From: Halalkaliarchaeum desulfuricum
GTDB taxonomy: Archaea > Halobacteriota > Halobacteria > Halobacteriales > Haloferacaceae
Direction: 5' to 3'
Length of the DNA: 64,000 bases
Assembly: GCF_002952775.1 (NCBI RefSeq)
Contig: NZ_CP025066.1
Location: forward strand, 2,480,001-2,544,000
Part shown: piece by piece, positions 17,918 to 27,105 of the stretch
How the letters are laid out: each line of letters begins with the position of its first letter
Numbering within the stretch: position 1 is the stretch's first letter
Notes under the pieces: model-generated
The model's database searches: none
What the model saw: only the letters and a program-made list of their open reading frames with translations
What the model was told of the DNA's origin: nothing
Made by a program: the position numbers and the translations under genes

Positions 17918-19075
17918 ATGGATCGCGTAGCGATAATCGGCGCGTCGATGACGCGGTTCGGCGACCGCGAGGCGTGGATCAGGGAACTGCTCGCGGAGGC
18001 GGGCGCGGCGTGTCTCGAGGACGCCGGCGTCTCCCCCGACGAACTCGAGCATCTGTACGTCTCGAACATGGCGAGCGGCGAGTTCGAGGGACAGACAGGG
18101 GTGGTGAACGCGCTGGCTCACGACCTCTCGGCGCTGCCGGCGTACACCCAGCGCATCGACCAGACGTCCTCCTCCGGGGGTGCCGGCGTGTACGCCGCCT
18201 GGCAGTCCGTCGCCTCTGGCGCCTCCGAGATGACGCTTCTCGTGGGCGGCGAGAAGATGACACACCGATCGACCGCGGAGGCGACCGACGTGATCGCGTC
18301 GCTCACCCACCCGGTCGAGTACAAACACGGCGTCACACTCCCCTCGTTTGCGGGCCTTACCGCACGGCTGTATCTCCACGAGTACGACGCCCCGCGGGAG
18401 AGCCTTGGCAAGGTGGCAGTGAAAAACCACCGCAACGGCGTCGACAACCCGCACGCGCAGTTCCGCAAGGAGGTGGACCTGGAGACCGTACTCGAGTCGC
18501 CGATCGTCGCCGATCCCCTCCGCTTGTACGACTTCTGTCCGATCACGGACGGCTCTGCGGCGCTTTTGTTCTGTCCGGAATCGATCGCCCGAGAGCGCGG
18601 ACTCGATCACGTCGTCGTCTCGGGGATCGGCGGGGCGACGGACACCCACGTCGTCCACGAACGGGACGACCCGACAACGATGCGCGGGGTCGTCGAATCG
18701 TCGGAGATTGCCTACCAGATGGCAGATCGAACTCCCGACGACGTCGACGTGGCCGAACTCCACGACATGTTCACGATCCTCGAGTTCCTCCAGAGTGAGG
18801 ATCTCGGGTTCTTCCAGAAGGGCAAGGGGTGGAGAGCTGTCGAGGAAGGCGTCACCGACCGCGGCGGGGAGATCCCGATCAATACCTCCGGGGGCCTCAA
18901 ATCCAAGGGACACCCCCTCGGGGCGTCCGGCGTCGCACAGGTGTACGAGATATACACACAGCTGCTCGGTGAGGCTGGCAACCGACAGGTCGATGCTGAC
19001 GTCGGACTCGCCTGTAACGTCGGCGGGTTCGGAAACTGTGTGACGACCACGATCATGGAGGCCGGCGATGTCTGA
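17918..19075 (+). CDS. Thiolase-family acyltransferase with Ser at the nucleophile position
   Basis: A 385-residue archaeal thiolase. The usual CxSG nucleophile site reads SSSG (Ser84 in QTSSSGG), while the GHP motif (KGHPLGASG) and the late CNVGGFGN loop are kept. A Ser-for-Cys change has been described for a haloarchaeal beta-ketothiolase subunit, so this may be a working enzyme and not a decayed one. It should act on acyl-CoA and acetyl-CoA. It overlaps the OB-fold partner by 8 nt, which fits a two-subunit complex. The long upstream open frame is antisense of the epimerase and was ignored; the ATG matches the family start. Confidence 0.85.
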   Translation: MDRVAIIGASMTRFGDREAWIRELLAEAGAACLEDAGVSPDELEHLYVSNMASGEFEGQTGVVNALAHDLSALPAYTQRIDQTSSSGGAGVYAAWQSVASGASEMTLLVGGEKMTHRSTAEATDVIASLTHPVEYKHGVTLPSFAGLTARLYLHEYDAPRESLGKVAVKNHRNGVDNPHAQFRKEVDLETVLESPIVADPLRLYDFCPITDGSAALLFCPESIARERGLDHVVVSGIGGATDTHVVHERDDPTTMRGVVESSEIAYQMADRTPDDVDVAELHDMFTILEFLQSEDLGFFQKGKGWRAVEEGVTDRGGEIPINTSGGLKSKGHPLGASGVAQVYEIYTQLLGEAGNRQVDADVGLACNVGGFGNCVTTTIMEAGDV

Positions 19076-19457
19076 GCAAGAGCGAACGACGTTGACGGCG
19101 ATTCGGTACGACGACGGTACGATCACCTATCCGGGTCATCCGGTCGGACCAGACGGCGGCGAACCCGTCGAGGAAATCGATCTGAGCGATTGCACTGCGA
19201 CGGTCGTAACCTGGACCACCTCGACGGCGACCCCGCCCGGCGTCCCCGAGCCGAACCACCTCGCGATCGTCGAATTCGACATCGACGGTGAGCCGGTTCG
19301 GGCGATCGGCCAGCTCACATCCGGCGACGTCGAGATCGGCGACCGGGTCGAGCCGGTCTACTGCGAGCAGCTTCGCGATCCCGAGGCGGGCATCCGGGAG
19401 GCCGACAGTCAGGAGTGGGACGGCTTCAGGTTCGAACCCGTGGCGGACGACTCCTAG
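19068..19457 (+). CDS. DUF35/OB-fold partner of the thiolase
   Basis: A 129-residue OB-fold protein of the DUF35/ChsH2 type that forms complexes with archaeal thiolases. The N-terminal zinc-ribbon cysteines found in many relatives are absent. The fold is seen in SDCTATVVTWTTS and FDIDGEPVRAIGQL, ending with GDRVEPVYC. It is translated from an ATG inside the thiolase 3' end, so the two are co-translated. It probably stabilises the thiolase and channels substrate. Confidence 0.8.
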   Translation: MSEQERTTLTAIRYDDGTITYPGHPVGPDGGEPVEEIDLSDCTATVVTWTTSTATPPGVPEPNHLAIVEFDIDGEPVRAIGQLTSGDVEIGDRVEPVYCEQLRDPEAGIREADSQEWDGFRFEPVADDS

Positions 19458-19469
19458 CTCTGGTTGCGG

Positions 19470-22181
19470 CTACGTCGACGCGAACTCGACGCCTGTGATC
19501 TCGAAGCGCGCACCCCCATCCGTGCTCTCGGTGACGCGGATCCCCCACTCGTGGGCCTCGACGATCTCCTTGACGATGCTCAGTCCGAATCCGGTTCCGT
19601 TGCGGCTCGACGAATATCCCGCTTCGAACACCTGCTCGCGTTCGTCTTCCGGGATCCCGGGGCCGTCGTCCTCGAGATAAAAGCCGTCGTCCAATTCGCC
19701 GACGGTCACGACAACGTCTTCACCCCCGTGCTCGACTGCGTTGCGGAACAGGTTCTCGAACACCTGCTTGAGTCTGCTCTCGTCGGCCAGAACCCTCCTG
19801 TCGAGGTCTGTCACGACTGTCGCATCCGCGGTTTCGACAGTCCCGAAACAGTTTTCGACGATCGCCACGAGATCGACCGGGTCGGGGTCGGTTACAGTTT
19901 TGCCTTCACGCGCCAGCGTGAGGAGATCCTCGATCAGGCTCTCGATACGATCGTGCATTCGATGGACGTGATCGATGTGTTCGTTGTCACACTCCTCTCG
20001 GGCGAGTTCGAGCCGGCCCTGGGCAACGCTCAACGGGTTGCGGAGGTCGTGTGACACGATCGACGTGAACGCGTCGAGCCGTTCGTTCTGTCGTTCGAGT
20101 TCCTGCTCGCGTCGTTTCCTGTCGTCGATGTCGAGATGGATTCCGACTGCCCGTTTCGGCTCCCCGTCTTCGTCCCAGTCGACGACTCTGCCGATGTCGC
20201 GGATCCATTTCCAGTCGCCGTCGGCTGTTCCCAGCCGATGCTCACAATCGTAGTAGTCGGTCCGCCCTTCGATATGGTCACTGAGGGCCGCGTCGACATC
20301 CCCTTCGTCCGCTGGATGGACACGCCGTTCCCATTCACTGAGGTGTGGCTCGATCTCCTCGGGCGAGTGGCCGATCATCGTGGCCCACTGCTCGTTGAAC
20401 TCCACCTCGTCGGTTTGCATGTTCCAGTCCCAGACGCCGAGGTTCGCTCCGTCGACGGCGAGTTCGAACCGGTTTTTCAGGTTCCGGAGTTCCGTTTCCC
20501 GCTCGGTTCGCTCGGTCACGTCCCGATACACCCACAGATTGGCGTCGCTTTCCGGGAGTTCGATCGGACGGTAGCTCCGTTCTACCGTTCGGCCATCGGC
20601 AAGGGTGAACTCCTCGTTGTCGACAGCCTCGCGCGTCGCAACCAGTCTGTCGGTTCGGTCGAGGAACCGTTCGGAGTTCTCGAACTGCTCGCTTACCTCC
20701 TCGGCCAAGCGGCCACAGTCCGCGCCGACGATGTCTTCGGGCGATCCCGGGAACGCAAATAGGTCGAACATCCGCTGGTTGGTCGTCAGCACCTCGCGCG
20801 AGTCGTCCTCGACGATGATCCCCACCGGGAGCGCATCGAACAGGGTCGACAGCAGGGCGTTCGTCCATTCGAGCTCCTGTACCTGCTTTTCCTCCGTGAT
20901 GTCGAGATAAATCCCTTGAGTTCCGATGATCTCGCCATCCGGGTCCCGGCGGGGAACCGCCCGCAGTACGGTGAGTACTTCCTCCCCCTCGCGCGTCACA
21001 AGCGTCCGCTGTTCGCGAACGAATTCCCCGGTTAACGCCCGTTGGTACCCGTTCTCGCCGAGAAGTTCATCGGCGGATTCCTCGGAATAATACTCTGCCA
21101 GCGGAGTTCCTTGAAGCTCCGACTGCGAGTAGCCGAGCCGGTCGGCGAACGCCTGGTTGCAGTCGTCGATGATCGGTTCGCCGTCGACCACCTCCGTGAA
21201 CGCGACCATCACCGGAGCCTCGTCAAACAGGACTCGGTACTGCTCTGTGTACTGGTGCTGGAGTTCGATCCGGTGATACGAGTGGGCGATCGTGTCGCCG
21301 AGGTTCGAAAGCAGTTCCCGCTCGCGTTCGTCGAACGCCCGAATTCGGTCTGAATACACGTTCAAAACACCATACAGGGTGTCCTCGTAGACGATGGGAA
21401 CCGCCGCACTGGATCGATAGCCGCGTTCGAGCGCCTCCTCACGCCAGGGCTCGTACTCCGGATCCTCGGGGATGTTCTGCATCACGGCCACCTCGCGATT
21501 TTTCACCGCACGGCCGGTTGGTCCGCGTCCGGTCGGACTCTCGTCGGTGGTTATCTCGACGTTCTCGAGATACTCATCGCCGATCCCCGCCGCGAATCGG
21601 GGTTCGATGATGCGGGATTCTGCGTCGTGTTCCCCGATCCAGGCGAACCGATACGGCTCCGCGTCGGCGATGATCTGACAGACGTGCTCGTCAATCTCCG
21701 ATCGGGTTGTGGCGCGTGCGAGGGCATCGTTTATTTCCCGGACGACCGTATGTGCAAGGTTATGTCCCGTCGTTTTGAACTCGGCTCGAGCCGCGGTGAC
21801 GGCGTCACGAATCCGGTCTGCGAGTTTCGACTGATGATCGGTTCGTGAGTCCTTCGGGAGGTAGTCGGTCACCCCGTTCGAGATCGCTTCGCTTGCTACC
21901 TCCTCCGACCCGTTGTCTGTATAGAGGATGAACGGCAGGTCCGGATACGTCCCCCTGACTGATTCCAGGAACTCGATCCCGTCTTGCGTGGGCATCTCAT
22001 ATGCCGACACAATGCAGTCGACGCGCTCGTTCGAAAGCGTATCGAGCGCATCGTCGACAGTGGATTCAGTCAGTACTGAAAGACGCTCATCCTTGCGTTC
22101 GAGATTGCTCGCACTCGTCTCAGCGATATCTCCCCCATCATCGACGTAAAGCACGTGGATCGTATCGGGTATTGATGGCAT
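19470..22181 (-). CDS. Hybrid sensor histidine kinase with degenerate receiver, GAF and PAS domains
   Basis: A 903-residue soluble kinase. Residues 8-120 are a receiver domain with the acidic pair D14/D15 and Lys110, but the phosphoacceptor is Ala60 (CIVSAYEMP in place of the usual Asp). A GAF domain spans about 150-305, followed by three PAS domains (about 315-440, 450-560, 570-690). The HisKA phosphorylation site is in IVSHDLRNPL near residue 711, and the ATPase domain has NAVEHGG, DDGPGIP and GTGFGLSIV. The kinase core is intact. The receiver probably acts as a non-phosphorylated interaction module. No response regulator is adjacent. The signal is unknown. Confidence 0.9.
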   Translation of the reverse strand: MPSIPDTIHVLYVDDGGDIAETSASNLERKDERLSVLTESTVDDALDTLSNERVDCIVSAYEMPTQDGIEFLESVRGTYPDLPFILYTDNGSEEVASEAISNGVTDYLPKDSRTDHQSKLADRIRDAVTAARAEFKTTGHNLAHTVVREINDALARATTRSEIDEHVCQIIADAEPYRFAWIGEHDAESRIIEPRFAAGIGDEYLENVEITTDESPTGRGPTGRAVKNREVAVMQNIPEDPEYEPWREEALERGYRSSAAVPIVYEDTLYGVLNVYSDRIRAFDERERELLSNLGDTIAHSYHRIELQHQYTEQYRVLFDEAPVMVAFTEVVDGEPIIDDCNQAFADRLGYSQSELQGTPLAEYYSEESADELLGENGYQRALTGEFVREQRTLVTREGEEVLTVLRAVPRRDPDGEIIGTQGIYLDITEEKQVQELEWTNALLSTLFDALPVGIIVEDDSREVLTTNQRMFDLFAFPGSPEDIVGADCGRLAEEVSEQFENSERFLDRTDRLVATREAVDNEEFTLADGRTVERSYRPIELPESDANLWVYRDVTERTERETELRNLKNRFELAVDGANLGVWDWNMQTDEVEFNEQWATMIGHSPEEIEPHLSEWERRVHPADEGDVDAALSDHIEGRTDYYDCEHRLGTADGDWKWIRDIGRVVDWDEDGEPKRAVGIHLDIDDRKRREQELERQNERLDAFTSIVSHDLRNPLSVAQGRLELAREECDNEHIDHVHRMHDRIESLIEDLLTLAREGKTVTDPDPVDLVAIVENCFGTVETADATVVTDLDRRVLADESRLKQVFENLFRNAVEHGGEDVVVTVGELDDGFYLEDDGPGIPEDEREQVFEAGYSSSRNGTGFGLSIVKEIVEAHEWGIRVTESTDGGARFEITGVEFAST

Positions 22182-22339
22182 GAATTAGATCGCCTGGGGA
22201 TTGCTGCAGCGACAGTACACATAACCTGTCGCTGCGTTTATCTATTTTGTAAACGTTGATCGCCTGTTATCAATCTACCCTTTTTGTCCCTGCCGACCGA
22301 GGGGTTTCCTTGAGCTATCGGATCACCGATTGAGAGGGT

Positions 22340-24220
22340 TCAGCTCCGCCGTTGGATCTCCTCTCGCAACACGTCACTCACGAGTTCGCCGTCAGCTTTC
22401 CCCCGAAGCGCGCCCATACACTCCCCCATCAGGCCGGAGAACGCACCCATCCCCTCAGACTCGACCTGCTCTGCGTTCCGCTCGACGACCTCGACGACCG
22501 CTTCCCTGACTTCGGCCTCGTCGACGCCGGCGACGCCCGCCTCTTCGATGGCAGTCTCGATGGAAAGCGCCGGATCGTCCGCGAGCACACGGAGCACGTC
22601 CTCGACGCCCTCTTTTGCGATATCGCCGTCCTCGACGCGTTGCAGTACCTCCAGGTAGTGATCGTCTTCGAGGTTCTCGACGGGGACACCGTCGCGGCGG
22701 AGTTCGGTCGTGGTACTCTCGAGAACCGACGCCGCAAACGTCGGATCGACGCCCGCCTCGATCGCCGACTCGAAAAGCGGCATCCGACGACCGTACGCCA
22801 CCTGCCGGGCCAGCCCCGCGTCGAGACCCAGTTCGTCCCGATAGCGCTCGAGTTTCTCCGTGAGCAGTTCGGGCGTTTCGACGTCGGAGGGATCCGGCTC
22901 GACCGGCGGCACGTCGGTCTCCGGGTACATTCGGGCCGCCCCGGGGAGCGGCCGGAGGTAGCGTGTCGTCCCGTCGTCGTTGGCTCCCCGGGTTTCCTCG
23001 GGGACGCCCCCGACGGCTGTTTCCGCCCGATCGGCGACCGCATCGATCGCCAGCTCCGCGGTCTCGGTTTCGTCGGCGACGATCGCGACCGCGTCGTCCG
23101 GTTCGGCGTCGACGGCCCCCCGGAGCGTCTCGACTTCGGATTCGGTCACCCCGTAGGCGGGCAACTCGTCGGTGTGGAAGATTCCGCCGGCGCCGTGGCG
23201 CTTCGCGTGATCGGAAAGTTCCGTGCCCAGCCGGCGATCCGGCTGGATCTCCCTGCCGACGAGCCCGTCGAACCCCTCCAGGCGGACCGCGTACACGCTC
23301 CCGCCGCCCTCGATGGCTCCACGAATGACCCCCGAGTCGGTGTCGACGAACGCGTCCGTCACGTCGACGGGATCGGCGATGCTCGCGTCCCGTTCGGCCA
23401 GTTTGTCGGCGATCTCCAGCAGCTCGACCTGTCGCTTCACTTCCAGTTCGACGATGTCGGCGATCCCGCCGAGCTCCTGGACGCCCTTGATTTCCACGCG
23501 AGCACCCCTCGCGATCGACACGTTGACGTCCTGTCGGATGGTTCCGAGCCCCCGCTTTACGCGGCCGGTCGATCGGAGCAACATCCCGATCCGCTCTGCG
23601 GCCTCCTGGGCCTGTTCCGGCGACCGGATGTCGGGGGCGGTCCCGATCTCCACGAGCGGGATTCCGAGTCTGTCGAGACTGTAGACGACCCCGCGGTCCG
23701 TCTCTTCGACGCGCTGTGCCGACTCCTCTTCGAGCAGGAGATCCTCGACCGAGACCGATCCCTCGCTCGTCTCGATTTCGCCGCTCTGTCCGAGCAGCAT
23801 CGATCGCTGGAACCCGGAGGTGTTCGACCCGTCGATGACGAGTTTGCGCATCACGTGCGCCTGGTCGACAACCGCCACGTCCAGCAGGTCGGCGATCTGC
23901 AGCGCGACCTCGAGCGCCTCCTCGTCGACCCGCCGGGGCGGCTCGTCGTCCTCCTCGACGAGGCAGGTGGTGTCGTACGCGAGGTACTCGAACTCCCTGT
24001 CGACGCGGCTCTCCTCGAGTGCCGCCTCGTCGAGCTCGCCGAGTTCGCTTTTCGTCGGATGGAGATACCGCGTGATCGTCCGCTCGGCCTCCTCGGGTTC
24101 GCGAAGCTCCGTCGGCGATTCACAGAAGAGCTTCGTCTCGGTGTCGAGCTGCTGGTGGATCTCGAGTCCGGCCACGAGCCCGAGATCCCCGTAGTCGTAC
24201 GCGGAGTCGGTGTCGGTCAT
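22340..24220 (-). CDS. gatE: Glutamyl-tRNA(Gln) amidotransferase subunit E
   Basis: A 626-residue GatE, the archaeal tRNA-binding subunit that, with GatD, converts Glu-tRNA(Gln) to Gln-tRNA(Gln). The N terminus has GLVAGLEIHQQLDTETKLFC, the GatB/GatE signature. Central motifs include VMRKLVIDGSNTSGFQRS and a segment with GTIRQDVNVSIARG. An AspRS-like insert and the C-terminal YqeY tail (LMGECMGALRGKADG) complete the architecture. Length fits the family. gatD is not adjacent. Confidence 0.96.
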   Translation of the reverse strand: MTDTDSAYDYGDLGLVAGLEIHQQLDTETKLFCESPTELREPEEAERTITRYLHPTKSELGELDEAALEESRVDREFEYLAYDTTCLVEEDDEPPRRVDEEALEVALQIADLLDVAVVDQAHVMRKLVIDGSNTSGFQRSMLLGQSGEIETSEGSVSVEDLLLEEESAQRVEETDRGVVYSLDRLGIPLVEIGTAPDIRSPEQAQEAAERIGMLLRSTGRVKRGLGTIRQDVNVSIARGARVEIKGVQELGGIADIVELEVKRQVELLEIADKLAERDASIADPVDVTDAFVDTDSGVIRGAIEGGGSVYAVRLEGFDGLVGREIQPDRRLGTELSDHAKRHGAGGIFHTDELPAYGVTESEVETLRGAVDAEPDDAVAIVADETETAELAIDAVADRAETAVGGVPEETRGANDDGTTRYLRPLPGAARMYPETDVPPVEPDPSDVETPELLTEKLERYRDELGLDAGLARQVAYGRRMPLFESAIEAGVDPTFAASVLESTTTELRRDGVPVENLEDDHYLEVLQRVEDGDIAKEGVEDVLRVLADDPALSIETAIEEAGVAGVDEAEVREAVVEVVERNAEQVESEGMGAFSGLMGECMGALRGKADGELVSDVLREEIQRRS

Positions 24221-24353
24221 TATCGGACGTGTACAGTCGGACAGTAAAAAGGTGCCTCGTTACGCTCCCCGAAAACACACTACATCGTTGGCGGTACGTC
24301 TCGGTCGATTCCGTCCTGCCCAACGTAAACTCGTTTATAACTCACACAAAGAA

Positions 24354-24360
24354 TTTTATA
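24354..24360 (+). promoter_or_regulatory. TATA box of the usp gene
   Basis: TTTTATA in an AT-rich spacer about 40 bp before the ATG, giving a short leader. Confidence 0.35.
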
Positions 24361-24397
24361 AGCGGTGTCAGTTGTTTCACCTGTACGTGTAACCCCT

Positions 24398-24841
24398 ATG
24401 TACCGAAAGATTCTGATCCCGACGGACGGGAGCGACGAAGCCGAAGCTGCTGCCGAAAAGGGTGTCGAACTGGCCGCCGAGCTCGGCGCACAGGTTCACG
24501 CCCTGTACGTGATCGATCCGGAAGTCGGCGGGCAACCGTTCAAGTTGCAGCGCAAGGAGGAGGGAATAGAGGAGCTTCGCGAACGTGGATTGGAGCTAAC
24601 CGGCCGGGTCGCCGACATCGCAGCGGAGGCGGGCGTCGACTGCGAGCAGGCAGTCGAACAGGGCAAGCCCTACGACGCGATCGTCGACTACACCGAGGAG
24701 AACGATCTCGACGCGATCGTCATTGGAACGCGGGGCCGCGGAAACATCGAAAGCTTCCTCGTCGGCAACGTCACGGAGAAAGTCATGCGGACCGCCGACG
24801 TGCCGGTGATGACGGTTCGAACGTCCGAAAAACCGGTGTGA
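24398..24841 (+). CDS. Universal stress protein (UspA family)
   Basis: A 147-residue UspA domain starting MYRKILIPTDGS. The ATP-binding loop GTRGRGN followed by GNVTEKVMR matches the GxxG-x9-G(S/T) pattern, so it is an ATP-binding type. The protein is cytoplasmic and its exact role is unknown. A GTG eleven codons upstream is in frame but lies too close to the TATA box. Confidence 0.93.
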   Translation: MYRKILIPTDGSDEAEAAAEKGVELAAELGAQVHALYVIDPEVGGQPFKLQRKEEGIEELRERGLELTGRVADIAAEAGVDCEQAVEQGKPYDAIVDYTEENDLDAIVIGTRGRGNIESFLVGNVTEKVMRTADVPVMTVRTSEKPV

Positions 24842-24893
24842 CATCCGGGAACTTCTCCCGTCGACTTATGTAGGAAAGCGTCGAAATCCCCAC

Positions 24894-26345
24894 GTGAATA
24901 GCACTCGGTCATCCCCCGCCGGTGGCGGAACGAATTCGGGTCGATCCGATTCGCGTCTCTCGCGGTCTGTTGGCCTGATACGTGACGTCGCAACCGTCGT
25001 GCAAAACGAGCAGGTTACGTTTCTCGCCGCCAGCGTCGCCTACTACGCGTTCGTTTCGCTTTTTCCGGCTCTTCTGCTGCTTTTCGCGCTCTCTACGACG
25101 TTCTTCGGCGAACAGATCGCAGCGACGTTCGTGGGTCTCGTCGCCGGAATACTCACGCCGGAAGGCGAGCAGATAATCCTGGAAGCGATCGCCGGCGCGG
25201 AAGGCCGAGTCGGGGCGACGGTCGTCGGAGTCGTCGTGCTGGTCTGGTCGACACTGAAGGTGTTTCGCGGGCTCGACGCCGCCTTCGTGCGCGTCTACGG
25301 CGCCGAGAAGACGATCGGCATCCTCGATGAACTCCTGGATGCAGTTCTCGTCGCCACAAGCATCGGTCTGGGCGCGGCGCTCATGATCGTCACGGCGGGC
25401 GTGATCGCCGCCCTGGATCCCGGTCCGCTGTACGGGATCACGAGCGTGCTCGCGCTGCCGGTCGTACTCGCGGTCGTCTTCTTCCCGCTTTATTATCTGC
25501 TACCGTATGCGGAAGTGACCGTGCGTGAAGTGCTTCCCGGAACGGCATTCGCCGCGGTCGGCTGGACGTTGCTGCAGGCCGGGTTCCAGGTGTACGCCGC
25601 CGCAGCCGGCCAGTATCAGGTGTACGGGTTCGTCGGCGGGATCCTGTTGATCGTCACCTGGCTGTACTTTGCGGCGATCGTGCTCCTTGTGGGGGCAGCT
25701 ATCAACGCCGTTCTCGACGGCGATAGCGACCACAAGGGGGACGGCGAACAGCCGGATGGGGAGTCTTCGCCGTCACGAGGGGTCAGTCGGTTGCGCGATA
25801 CGTTCTTCCGCCGCGGTGGCGCTCGCCGACGGCCCAACGGGACGACGGACCGGCAACTACAACAGTCCCCCGTTCGTGAGGGGGCACGTATGGCGGACGA
25901 CGACCGCGACGACGGCGAACCGACGGGGGCGTCCGACGACCCCACGTCCGCGGACTCCCGCGACGGCGTTCAGGGTGCCCCGGACGTGGCGGCGATGCAG
26001 GCGGAACTGGAGGAACTACGCGCACGGCTCGAGGAGTTCGAAGGCGACGTCGAACGGCGGACCGTCGAGAAGCCGGAGCTCGAGGCGGAACTGAAACGGT
26101 ACGTTCGTTCGCGTCTCCGGCGCGGACACGCCCGTGGGTGGGGGCCGTATCTCGTGTTGCTGTACGGGGTGATACTCACGCTCGGGGCGTTTTACTACCT
26201 GTCGGGCGGGTGGGCGATCGCCGCGATGATCGTGCTGTTCCTCTCGACGCTGGGGCTGTACGTGCTGTTCGTCCTTGCCGGTATTGGACTGAACGCGCTC
26301 GACACGCCCGGGAAAGCGATCGATTACGTTCGCGACAGGCGGTGA
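24894..26345 (+). CDS. YihY/BrkB-family membrane protein with fused C-terminal coiled-coil membrane domain
   Basis: A 483-residue protein. Residues about 35-285 form the six-helix YihY/BrkB domain (YYAFVSLFPALLLLFALS, PLYYLLPYAEV, GGILLIVTWLYFAAIVLL). A charged linker with many Arg and Pro follows. From MADDDRDD (ATG at 25890) a second module begins: an acidic stretch, a short coiled coil (MQAELEELRARLEEFEGD) and two transmembrane helices. No stop separates them, so they are read as one fusion, but internal initiation at 25890 is possible. Function is unknown; transport has been suggested for the family. Confidence 0.7.
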   Translation: MNSTRSSPAGGGTNSGRSDSRLSRSVGLIRDVATVVQNEQVTFLAASVAYYAFVSLFPALLLLFALSTTFFGEQIAATFVGLVAGILTPEGEQIILEAIAGAEGRVGATVVGVVVLVWSTLKVFRGLDAAFVRVYGAEKTIGILDELLDAVLVATSIGLGAALMIVTAGVIAALDPGPLYGITSVLALPVVLAVVFFPLYYLLPYAEVTVREVLPGTAFAAVGWTLLQAGFQVYAAAAGQYQVYGFVGGILLIVTWLYFAAIVLLVGAAINAVLDGDSDHKGDGEQPDGESSPSRGVSRLRDTFFRRGGARRRPNGTTDRQLQQSPVREGARMADDDRDDGEPTGASDDPTSADSRDGVQGAPDVAAMQAELEELRARLEEFEGDVERRTVEKPELEAELKRYVRSRLRRGHARGWGPYLVLLYGVILTLGAFYYLSGGWAIAAMIVLFLSTLGLYVLFVLAGIGLNALDTPGKAIDYVRDRR

Positions 26346-26393
26346 GCCGATCGAGCGAAAACTCGTCCGTTTGCAGGCGTGAGCGGAGGGGGC

Positions 26394-26540
26394 TTACTCC
26401 CCGCCGCTACGGTAAAGCGTCAACTCCTCGACCTCGTAGATGTTGATCAGTTCGTTGATTATCTCGTCGTACTCCTCGTCCTCCTGTCGGAGCGAGTCGA
26501 GACGCTCGATCGTTTCTTCGTCGAGGTGTACCTGTGGCAT
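26394..26540 (-). CDS. Small CopG/ribbon-helix-helix-like protein
   Basis: A 48-residue protein, MPQVHLDEETIERL onward, with a short strand then two helices (EEYDEIINELINIYEVEEL). It resembles small haloarchaeal proteins of the antitoxin-like DUF7557 type. The open frame extends upstream but MPQVHLD is the natural start. No toxin gene is adjacent. DNA binding is an inference from the fold. Confidence 0.55.
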   Translation of the reverse strand: MPQVHLDEETIERLDSLRQEDEEYDEIINELINIYEVEELTLYRSGGE

Positions 26541-26601
26541 CTTGTCTGCGGAAACGGTGCCCGACGATAAAAGGCTGCGGGTGAAGGTCGCTTTCGACGG
26601 A

Positions 26602-27105
26602 TCAGTCGGCAACGGCAGGCTCGAGCGTCTCTGCGGTCAGTTCGCGGAGATATCCCTGCAGATACGCGCCGAGGAACATTCCGGCGATCCCGTACAGGAT
26701 GATCACGTTCCCGATTCCCAGGCTGGCGTACGCAGCCCCCGGACAGATCCCGGACAGCCCCCAGCCGACGCCGAAGATTCCGCCACCCACCAGGACGTTT
26801 CTGTCCATCGACTTCAACCGCCGCCGGTACGGGTCGCCGGTAAGCGGCGCGCGCCGTCCGGAGTTGACCAATCCGAAGACGGTGATCCCGACGACGACCG
26901 CCGCCCCGCCCATGACGAAAACCAAGCCGAGATCCCGGAACTGCAGGAACTCGAGGACGATCTCCGGGCGCGCCATCTGACTCACTGCCAGGCCGGCTCC
27001 GAAGACGACCCCGCCGAGGAAGACGACCGGGAGAAACAGCGGGTGCTGGTCGGATCCCCGATCGTCCGTTTCCTCGAGAGCACCGTCGCCTGTGGGATCA
27101 CTCAT
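26602..27105 (-). CDS. YeeE/YedE-family (DUF6691) membrane protein, second half
   Basis: A 167-residue protein with four hydrophobic segments and the GLSGICPGAAY motif, which carries the conserved Cys thought to relay thiosulfate or sulfide in the YeeE/TsuA fold. It starts MSDPTGDG and overlaps its partner by 4 nt. The two small proteins together should form one transporter equivalent to the single-chain bacterial form. Physiological substrate is probably a reduced sulfur compound. Confidence 0.8.
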   Translation of the reverse strand: MSDPTGDGALEETDDRGSDQHPLFLPVVFLGGVVFGAGLAVSQMARPEIVLEFLQFRDLGLVFVMGGAAVVVGITVFGLVNSGRRAPLTGDPYRRRLKSMDRNVLVGGGIFGVGWGLSGICPGAAYASLGIGNVIILYGIAGMFLGAYLQGYLRELTAETLEPAVAD

